This document shows positions 57,786 to 64,000 of a DNA stretch of 64,000 nucleotides, piece after piece (within the stretch, counting starts at the first letter, position 1; every line of letters begins with the position of its first letter). Origin of the DNA: Marinomonas phaeophyticola (GTDB lineage Bacteria; Pseudomonadota; Gammaproteobacteria; Pseudomonadales; Marinomonadaceae). A program made the position numbers and the translations under genes. Below the pieces are notes generated by a model. The model did no database searches, was not told the origin of the DNA, and was given only the letters and a program-made list of their open reading frames with translations. The stretch spans positions 1-64,000 of the forward strand of contig NZ_JAPUBN010000010.1 of the NCBI RefSeq assembly GCF_026966905.1. The letters run 5' to 3'.

Positions 57786-57847
57786 GCCTCGTATTCCGTT
57801 AAATGTAGACTATACGTTAGGTGATTAGGTAAAAATTGGCAAATAGT

Positions 57848-57878
57848 AAAGGCGCTAAAAGAAGCTTTTAACGCCTTT
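57848..57878 (-). terminator. Terminator-like hairpin after rnt
   Basis: AAAGGCGCTAAAAG and CTTTTAACGCCTTT pair with one mismatch around AAG. On the minus strand a short T run follows. It resembles the hairpin at 53559-53590 in shape. Confidence 0.6.
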
Positions 57879-57906
57879 GTTGTGTAAAAAAAGCGTAATC
57901 TCTGTT

Positions 57907-58581
57907 TTACATAAAAGAGGCCATGCTCTCTTCCATGTTTGGGTCTGCTAAGGCCCAGCCGCCCATTTGTTTCCATCTGTTTACGATTTCACAGAAGAGT
58001 TCTGCCGTTTTCTCGGTATCGTATTTGGCAGAATGCGCTTCCGCATTACTGAATTCAATTCCAGCGACTTCACAGGCTTTCGCTAAAACGGTTTGACCGA
58101 AAGCAAGACCCGCTAAACTGGCGGTGTCAAAGCTGGAGAAAGGGTGGAATGGGTTACGTTTGATTTCGCACCTCGTGATCGCTGCATTTAAAAAACCATG
58201 GTCAAAAGAGGCATTATGACCCACTAAAATAGCCCGCTTACATTCAACGGATTTTAGTTCTTTGCGAACCTTACTAAACAGCTGACCTAACATTTCTTGT
58301 TCGTTCATGTCATTTCTGTCTGGGGCAAATGGATCAATTCCAGTAAACTCTAGTGCTGATTTTTCTAAATTAGCACCTTCAAATGGTTTCACTAAAAACT
58401 CAACGGTTTCATGGATATAGAGTTCACCATTTTCATCCATTCGGAGTATGCTGGCGGCAATTTCTAGTAGCGCATCTGTTTTAGAATTAAAGCCTGCGGT
58501 TTCTATGTCGATAACGACAGGTAGAAAGCCACGAAAACGATCTTTTATTTCATGCATAGTAAAAGTCTGTTGGTTTGACAA
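57907..58581 (-). CDS. rnt: Ribonuclease T
   Basis: DEDD exonuclease that trims the 3' ends of tRNA, 5S and other stable RNAs. 224 aa. ExoI motif [22 protein letters not shown] (Asp24, Glu26), [33 protein letters not shown] and [20 protein letters not shown] are all present. Start is TTG 58581 with AAGGA eight bases upstream. It is divergent from motY. Confidence 0.95.
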   Translation of the reverse strand: MSNQQTFTMHEIKDRFRGFLPVVIDIETAGFNSKTDALLEIAASILRMDENGELYIHETVEFLVKPFEGANLEKSALEFTGIDPFAPDRNDMNEQEMLGQLFSKVRKELKSVECKRAILVGHNASFDHGFLNAAITRCEIKRNPFHPFSSFDTASLAGLAFGQTVLAKACEVAGIEFSNAEAHSAKYDTEKTAELFCEIVNRWKQMGGWALADPNMEESMASFM

Positions 58582-58673
58582 AAGAGAATCCTTATTCTGC
58601 CATTTGCTCGATTTATATGGCTAGATAGGATGAGGATGATAACATATTAGTTATAGCTTGAACGAGACTCTAA

Positions 58674-59558
58674 ATGGGAAATGCAATGCAACATAAAATT
58701 AACGTCTTAATAACCGCTGTTATTTTCTGTGTAGCAAGCCCTTCACATGCTTTAACGCGCTATCAATCAGGCTTTGAAAATGCAGAGTGGTTATTATCAG
58801 GCGATATTTTTTCATGTAGCTTAACGCATCCTGTTCCTAATTATGGTGAAGGCCATTTTATAAAAGAAGCGGGCGAACCCATGAAATTTATATTGGAACC
58901 AACGAATGAAAAAATGGGGCCTGGAAATGTTTATATTATTTCCCAAGCTCCAAGTTGGGCTCCAGGCTCTAACCCGGAAACCTTAGATGTTCTACCTTAT
59001 CCTGGCTATGGGTTAACGGTTGAGGTAGGGGGAAAGGTGGCTGAAAGGATGTTAACGTCATTAGACAATGGTCGTCATCCCATTGTGGCTGGAACCGCTT
59101 GGGAAAGTAATCGGGAAACCATCGAGATCAGTTTATCTAATATTAATTTTGCTCCTGCTTATAATGAATTCCGTCGATGCTTGTCCGGCCTTTTACCGGT
59201 TAACTACGATCAAATAGCTCGCTCAGCTGTATTGTTTGCTAACAAAGGTGTAGAACTCTCTTCTCGAATAAAAAATCGACTTGACCTAATTGCCTTGTAT
59301 GTTTCCTCTGATCCATCTGTCGAATACATCTATATTGATGGGCATACGGATTCTTTAGGCTCCCGCCGAGACAATCGTGAGCTATCTAAAGTACGCGCGG
59401 AAGTGGTGACGTCTTACTTGCTAGACAAAGGGGTTCCGGCAGAAAAAATCATTTCTCGATACCATGGTGAACGCTATCCAGTAATAGAGAATCGTACGGC
59501 TACAGGTCGAGAACGTAATCGCCGAGTGACGATTCGCCTAGAAAAGTTTGAAGAATAA
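58674..59558 (+). CDS. motY: MotY-type flagellar stator protein (OmpA C-terminal domain)
   Basis: 294 aa with a signal peptide (cut near SPSHA-L). N-terminal domain segment CSLTHPVPNYGEGHFIKEAG and FRRCLSGLLPVNYDQIARSAVLF match Vibrio MotY, the T-ring protein that anchors the stator; the C-terminal OmpA domain (IYIDGHTDSLGSRRDNRELS, GRERNRRVTI) binds peptidoglycan. In Pseudomonas motY is also found next to argG and near rnt. No other flagellar gene is in the window. Confidence 0.85.
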   Translation: MGNAMQHKINVLITAVIFCVASPSHALTRYQSGFENAEWLLSGDIFSCSLTHPVPNYGEGHFIKEAGEPMKFILEPTNEKMGPGNVYIISQAPSWAPGSNPETLDVLPYPGYGLTVEVGGKVAERMLTSLDNGRHPIVAGTAWESNRETIEISLSNINFAPAYNEFRRCLSGLLPVNYDQIARSAVLFANKGVELSSRIKNRLDLIALYVSSDPSVEYIYIDGHTDSLGSRRDNRELSKVRAEVVTSYLLDKGVPAEKIISRYHGERYPVIENRTATGRERNRRVTIRLEKFEE

Positions 59559-59724
59559 TCTCTTTTTGAGTAAATCTTCCTCTATGAAATCATGAATACT
59601 GTGTTTGTTGCTTGCTAAGAAAACAGTGAAAACTTAAACTAGGTCACCCCTAAATATTTAAAGTTAGGCTGCTGCTAAAGTTATCCAGCTGCTTATACTC
59701 AATCTCATAAGGAGAAATAAAAGA

Positions 59725-60966
59725 ATGTCTGACGTGAAGAAGGTTGTTTTAGCCTATTCTGGCGGCCTAGATACTTCCGTAATCGTGAAGTGGCTTCAAG
59801 AAGAATATCAGTGTGAAGTAGTCACTTTTACTGCTGATCTTGGTCAAGGTGAGGAAGTTGAACCTGCTCGTGCCAAAGCTCAGGCGTTGGGCATTAAAGA
59901 GATTTACATTGAAGATCTACGTGAAGAGTTTGTTCGAGATTTTGTTTTCCCAATGTTTCGTGCGAATACAATTTATGAAGGCGAGTACCTCTTAGGAACG
60001 TCAATTGCACGTCCACTTATTTCTAAGCGTTTAATTGAAATCGCCAATGAGACTGGCGCTGATGCAATTTCTCATGGCGCTACAGGCAAAGGTAACGACC
60101 AGGTTCGTTTTGAATTAGGTGCTTATGCGCTTAAACCTGGAGTGAAAGTGATTGCGCCATGGCGTGAATGGGATTTAACTTCTCGTGAAACACTAATGGC
60201 CTATTGTGAAAAACATAGTATTCCTGTTGATTTTTCAACAACGAAGAAGAAATCACCTTATTCAATGGATGCTAACTTGCTTCATATCTCTTATGAAGGG
60301 GATATGTTGGAAGATCCATGGACAGAAGCAGAGTCTGACATGTGGCGTTGGTCTGTTTCTCCTGAAGACGCTCCAAATGAAGCGACTTATATCGAAATTG
60401 GTTATGAAAAAGGCGACCCAGTATCCATTAATGGTGAAGCCATGTCTCCTGCGACTATTTTAGAAACACTGAATAAAGTCGGTGGAGCAAATGGTATTGG
60501 TCGTGCTGATATCGTAGAAAACCGCTTTGTTGGTATGAAAGCGCGGGGTTGTTATGAAACTCCTGGTGGCACCATCATGATGAAAGCGCATAGAGCGATT
60601 GAGTCCATTACTCTTGACCGTGAAGCGGCCCATCTTAAAGATGAAATGATGCCACGCTATGCGAAAACGATTTATAACGGTTTTTGGTGGTCAGAAGAAC
60701 GTCGTATGATGCAAGCCTTGATTGATGCGTCTCAAGAGTTCGTTACAGGTACAGTTCGTTTGAAACTGTATAAAGGTAATGTCATTGTTGTTGGCCGTCA
60801 GTCTGAATTCAGCTTATTCGATAGCTCGATTGCGACTTTTGAAGATGATGCGGGCGCTTATGATCAAAAAGATGCGGCGGGCTTCATTAAATTGAATGCG
60901 TTGCGTATGCGAATTGCCGCACAAAAAGGCCGCTCTTTTTTAGATAAGGTTAAAGAGCCTAAATAG
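59725..60966 (+). CDS. argG: Argininosuccinate synthase
   Basis: Joins citrulline and aspartate with ATP. 413 aa. PP-loop [15 protein letters not shown] at the N-terminus, [35 protein letters not shown] and [19 protein letters not shown] are intact. Together with argF at 8079-8981 two steps of arginine synthesis lie in this window. TAAGGAG precedes the ATG. Confidence 0.97.
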   Translation: MSDVKKVVLAYSGGLDTSVIVKWLQEEYQCEVVTFTADLGQGEEVEPARAKAQALGIKEIYIEDLREEFVRDFVFPMFRANTIYEGEYLLGTSIARPLISKRLIEIANETGADAISHGATGKGNDQVRFELGAYALKPGVKVIAPWREWDLTSRETLMAYCEKHSIPVDFSTTKKKSPYSMDANLLHISYEGDMLEDPWTEAESDMWRWSVSPEDAPNEATYIEIGYEKGDPVSINGEAMSPATILETLNKVGGANGIGRADIVENRFVGMKARGCYETPGGTIMMKAHRAIESITLDREAAHLKDEMMPRYAKTIYNGFWWSEERRMMQALIDASQEFVTGTVRLKLYKGNVIVVGRQSEFSLFDSSIATFEDDAGAYDQKDAAGFIKLNALRMRIAAQKGRSFLDKVKEPK

Positions 60967-60982
60967 TTCTAAAAACTAAAAC

Positions 60983-61018
60983 AAAAGCGCTCCTTTCGTA
61001 AGAGAGGGGCGTTTTTTT
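60983..61018 (+). terminator. Rho-independent terminator after argG
   Basis: AAAAGCGCTCCTTTC pairs with GAGAGGGGCGTTTTTTT through wobble pairs around GTAA, ending in seven T. Confidence 0.75.
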
Positions 61019-61154
61019 ATTTTGTATTTTCTGTAATATGTTTGAATTTTTTGTTTCTTTTCTCTTTTCGTTGAAACATAATTTTCAATTTAAAGAAAAG
61101 CGAAACACAGATTAACGATACTCTTAAGGCTAAGGGTTCAAAAAGGTATAAAAA

Positions 61155-62045
61155 ATGGCAGTGTATAATTTTGGCTCTATTAATTTAGACCACCTATATA
61201 AAGTGGATCATTTTGTGCGTCCAGGTGAAACCATGGCATCTCAATCTTATCAGATGCAGCTAGGTGGTAAGGGAGCTAATCAATCTATCGCTTTAGCTAA
61301 GGCCGGTGCCGATGTGTATCATGTTGGGGCTGTACATGCGAATGATCATGCTGTGGTAGAAGAATTAAGTGCTGTCGGTGTAGAGACGTCTTTTATTTCT
61401 CGCACCGATACCGCTACAGGGCACGCTATCATTCAGCTAAATAAAGACGCTGAGAATGCGATTATCTTGTTTGCTGGTGCTAACCACACCCTTAGCCATG
61501 ATCAAGTTAATCAAGTTTTAGATCAGGTCCAGCCAGATGATTGGGTATTGTTACAAAATGAGACCAATCAAATTGACTATATCGTGCAGCAAGCCAATAG
61601 CAAAAAGATTTCTGTCGCGTTTAACCCTGCACCAATGGATGTTGATATAACTCAAGAATTAATGCCATTTATTGATTTACTTATCGTTAATGAAGTGGAA
61701 GCCATGGATTTAATGCAAGTTTCTTCTATTGATGATGCTAAAAGTGCTTTGCAAGAAAAATACCCTGAATTAGCCATTTTAATGACATTAGGCCGTGACG
61801 GTGTTCGTTATTTATGTGGGCAGGATGATATCCATGTAGAGGCTTTTACAGTGGTGCCTGTTGATACTACCGCAGCGGGAGATACCTTTATTGGTTTTTG
61901 TTTGACCGCATTGATGGACAAACGTCCTATAAAAGAAGCGTTAACACGGGCTTGTGCCGCATCCGCTATTTGCGTTACTCGTCTTGGCGCTGCCCCAGCG
62001 ATCCCAACAAAACAAGAAGTAGATAATTTTTTAGTCGAACAATAA
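61155..62045 (+). CDS. rbsK: Ribokinase
   Basis: PfkB-family sugar kinase making ribose 5-phosphate. 296 aa. FGSINLDHLYKVDHFVRPGET and LGGKGANQSIALAKAGA at the start and the anion-hole motif DTTAAGDTFIGFCLTAL near the end are diagnostic. The gene is directly followed by a nucleoside hydrolase (35-base gap), which would supply ribose. Confidence 0.92.
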   Translation: MAVYNFGSINLDHLYKVDHFVRPGETMASQSYQMQLGGKGANQSIALAKAGADVYHVGAVHANDHAVVEELSAVGVETSFISRTDTATGHAIIQLNKDAENAIILFAGANHTLSHDQVNQVLDQVQPDDWVLLQNETNQIDYIVQQANSKKISVAFNPAPMDVDITQELMPFIDLLIVNEVEAMDLMQVSSIDDAKSALQEKYPELAILMTLGRDGVRYLCGQDDIHVEAFTVVPVDTTAAGDTFIGFCLTALMDKRPIKEALTRACAASAICVTRLGAAPAIPTKQEVDNFLVEQ

Positions 62046-62080
62046 GTGGTTGACTCAACAGAATTAGATAGGAGTGTTCT

Positions 62081-63022
62081 ATGTCTCGTAAAGTAATAAT
62101 TGATACTGATCCTGGAATAGATGATGCAATGGCGATTCTTTTTGCATTTGAAACCGAGCAATTAGATGTTTTGGGTTTAACAACGACCTTTGGTAATGTG
62201 CCAGTTGATTTGGCGACCAAAAATGCCTTAATTCTAACGGAACTTGCGGGCGTTGATGTTCCTGTAGCGAAAGGTGTAGCTGTTCCTTTAGAAATTACTC
62301 CCCGACCTCATGCTGACTTTGTTCATGGGAGTGATGGATTCGGTAATATCAACTGGCCAGACCCAAAAGGTAAAGCGTTAGAGATTAGTGCAGCCCAATT
62401 TATTATTGATACAGTAAAAGCGCATCCCGGAGAAGTGACTTTGATTGCCTTGGGGCCTCTAGGCAATTTAGCAACGGCATTGGAGATGGCTCCAGAAATC
62501 GCCGATCTAGTTGACGAAGTTATTTTGATGGGAGGCGCTGCAATAGAATACGGCAATGTTTCCCCTGTAGCGGAAGCGAACATCATCAATGATCCGCATG
62601 CGGCCGATAAAGTGTTTACGGCAAGCTGGCAAGTTACCATGATCGGTCTTGATGTAACACATCAAGTCTTGCTGGAAAATAGTTTGTTAGAGCGCATTAA
62701 AGAATCTCGTCCAGAGCATGGAGACTTTTTACATCAAGCATCTCAGTATTATATTCAGTTTTATCGTGATCGCCTTAATGTGGAAGGTTGTTTTTTTCAT
62801 GATGCTTCTACTATTGCTTATGCGATGGAGCCCGATATTTTTGGAATCGAATTAGGGGCCATTCGTGTTGCTTGTGAAGGCATTGCAATTGGTCAAACTA
62901 TTTTTGCGCCTGAAGGCATGTCATTCCCAGAACCTCATTGGGATGGTGTACCTATGACACAGGTGTGTATGGAAGTGGACAGCCAAAGATTATTGAACTT
63001 ATTCGAAAAAACACTATCTTAA
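62081..63022 (+). CDS. Inosine-uridine-type nucleoside hydrolase
   Basis: Cleaves nucleosides to ribose and free base. 313 aa. Ca2+-binding motif VIIDTDPGIDDAMAI, FVHGSDGFGN, MGGAAIEYGNVSPVAEANIINDPHAA and HDASTIAYA are typical of the IUNH family. It forms an operon with rbsK, giving a nucleoside-to-ribose-5-phosphate route. Confidence 0.93.
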   Translation: MSRKVIIDTDPGIDDAMAILFAFETEQLDVLGLTTTFGNVPVDLATKNALILTELAGVDVPVAKGVAVPLEITPRPHADFVHGSDGFGNINWPDPKGKALEISAAQFIIDTVKAHPGEVTLIALGPLGNLATALEMAPEIADLVDEVILMGGAAIEYGNVSPVAEANIINDPHAADKVFTASWQVTMIGLDVTHQVLLENSLLERIKESRPEHGDFLHQASQYYIQFYRDRLNVEGCFFHDASTIAYAMEPDIFGIELGAIRVACEGIAIGQTIFAPEGMSFPEPHWDGVPMTQVCMEVDSQRLLNLFEKTLS

Positions 63023-63049
63023 ATAGGTGGTTTGATTTTTGTTATTGCG

Positions 63050-63075
63050 AAAAGGCCTCAGATGAGGCCTTTTTT
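63050..63075 (+). terminator. Rho-independent terminator after the nucleoside hydrolase
   Basis: AAAAGGCCTCA and TGAGGCCTTTT pair perfectly around a tiny loop, with six T in the 3' arm. Confidence 0.9.
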
Positions 63076-63172
63076 ATTGTTTAGGAAATCACCCTCATTT
63101 TAAATCCAAATGAACTCTATTTACGTATCAAAATGCGTACTAAAAAATTATTTAGCTAAAAAGGAAGATGTC

Positions 63173-64000
63173 ATGAGTGAAAGAACTGAATTATCGTCAT
63201 CCGCTGTGTCAGCAATCCCACAAGAAGCATTTGATTGGTATGATGAATACGCCCATGGAGATATAGATCGACGCACTTTTCTATCTCGCTTAGGTGCATT
63301 GGGAGTGGCTGGGTTAAGTATGAGTATGGTTGCTGGGGCCTTGATTCCTAATTATGCATTGGCTGAGCAGGTTTCTTTTAATGACTCTGACATTAAAGCG
63401 AGTTATCAGGAGTTTGATTCACCTCAGGGTCATGGGAAAGGCAAGGGTTACTTAGTAATGCCGAAAGAGCTTCAAGGGACCGCTCCTGTGGTATTGGTGG
63501 TACACGAAAACCGTGGCTTAAACCCTTACATTGAAGATGTTGCTCGTAGATTGGCTAAAATGGGATTTATTGCTTTTGCTCCCGATATTTTATTTTCTGT
63601 TGGTGGTTACCCAGGCAATGACGATGAAGGTCGTGCTCTGCAAAAATCATTAGATTCCGCAAAAATGGAAGAAGACTTCAAAGCTGCGGCCTTGTTCTTG
63701 AAGAACCATGAATTCAGTAATAGTAAATTAGGTGTTGTTGGGTTTTGCTATGGTGGTTATATCAGTAATATGTTGGCTGCAGAAATGCCTGAGACAGTTA
63801 ATGCGGCCGTGCCTTTTTATGGAACGCCTCCAAAAGCCAATATCGATCATATTAAAGCGCCAATGATGTTACAGTTTGGAGAGCTAGATAAAAGAGTCAA
63901 CGCGACATGGGAAGCTTATGAAGCCGCTCTTAAAGCAAATAAGGTTGATTATCAGGCTTTTGTTTATAAAGGCGTTAATCATGGTTTCCATAATGATTCT
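63173..64000 (+). CDS. Dienelactone hydrolase, YghX-like, with Tat-type signal (3' end outside window)
   Basis: 276 codons to the right edge, no stop yet. N-terminal twin-arginine motif DRRTFLSRLG and a hydrophobic region ending YALA suggest Tat export. The alpha/beta-hydrolase core has VVHENRGLNPYIEDVARRLAKM, nucleophile Cys in VGFCYGGY, Asp in FGELDKRVN and His in GVNHGFHND, matching E. coli YghX closely. AAGGAAG precedes the ATG. Natural substrate unknown. Confidence 0.9.
   Translation, partial: MSERTELSSSAVSAIPQEAFDWYDEYAHGDIDRRTFLSRLGALGVAGLSMSMVAGALIPNYALAEQVSFNDSDIKASYQEFDSPQGHGKGKGYLVMPKELQGTAPVVLVVHENRGLNPYIEDVARRLAKMGFIAFAPDILFSVGGYPGNDDEGRALQKSLDSAKMEEDFKAAALFLKNHEFSNSKLGVVGFCYGGYISNMLAAEMPETVNAAVPFYGTPPKANIDHIKAPMMLQFGELDKRVNATWEAYEAALKANKVDYQAFVYKGVNHGFHNDS

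Noticed and set aside
1..64000. Prophage, transposon, integron or toxin-antitoxin system
   Set aside because: No integrase, transposase, phage structural gene, terminal repeat or toxin-like pair could be recognised anywhere in the window.

Overview
The window is a 64 kb stretch of chromosome from an AT-rich marine gammaproteobacterium. Gene content and order (Pseudomonas-like blocks, MotY, long-form L25, phage-shock operon, YghX-like hydrolase) point to the Oceanospirillales, most likely Marinomonas or a close relative. That assignment is inferred from protein resemblance recalled from memory, not from a search. I see no rRNA, prophage, insertion sequence, CRISPR array or integron. It is mostly core genome with a few accessory genes.

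Layout. 0-7 kb: yciB (cut by the left edge), a PHP-domain RNase, yciO, an RlmI-like methyltransferase, rluB, a DUF1499 protein and an RstA/RstB-type two-component system. 7-16 kb: metR, argF, grxD, a 2-Cys peroxiredoxin, two LysR regulators, a GFA-fold gene and ldhA (both frameshifted), cspA with a long leader, a TauE/SafE exporter and a DUF2058 protein. 16-31 kb: a Cache-PAS-GGDEF-EAL protein, an FAH-family hydrolase, a porin, a short DTW protein, an ammonium transporter with a sigma-54-like promoter, a second cold-shock gene, a GST, bamD, rluD, pgeF, clpB and a small outer-membrane protein. 31.5-32 kb: a tRNA array Gln-Met-Gln-Met-Gln behind one strong promoter. 32-42 kb: the conserved block (TPR lipoprotein)-lolB-ispE-prs-rplY-pth-ychF on the minus strand, divergent from hemA-prfA-prmC. 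42-49 kb: yaaA, an orphan 70-aa protein, a membrane transporter-like protein, a BLUF photoreceptor, and the psp stress system (pspF divergent from pspABC plus a tiny membrane protein). 49-58 kb: a eukaryote-type HisA homologue, arfB, ctlX-astA with a divergent LysR gene, a YdcH-like protein, a giant DUF748 protein and ybaN. 58-64 kb: rnt, motY, argG, rbsK plus a nucleoside hydrolase, and a Tat-signal dienelactone hydrolase cut by the right edge.

How genes work together. lolB and bamD serve outer-membrane biogenesis. hemA-prfA-prmC couples haem synthesis with translation termination, and PrmC methylates the release factor. The nucleoside hydrolase can feed ribose to RbsK. ctlX and astA share an arginine-catabolic context. 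The psp genes form a sigma-54 operon with three phased repeats that look like PspF enhancer sites.

Most notable observations: four genes (sensor kinase 5' end, GFA protein, ldhA, pspC) are each broken by a one-base length change in a homopolymer, which suggests sequencing error or, less likely, contingency loci; an orphan HisA of the eukaryotic type; the astA-ctlX pair without the rest of the AST pathway; the tandem tRNA array; and regulatory architecture at pspA and the ammonium transporter. I found no convincing wholly new multi-gene system.
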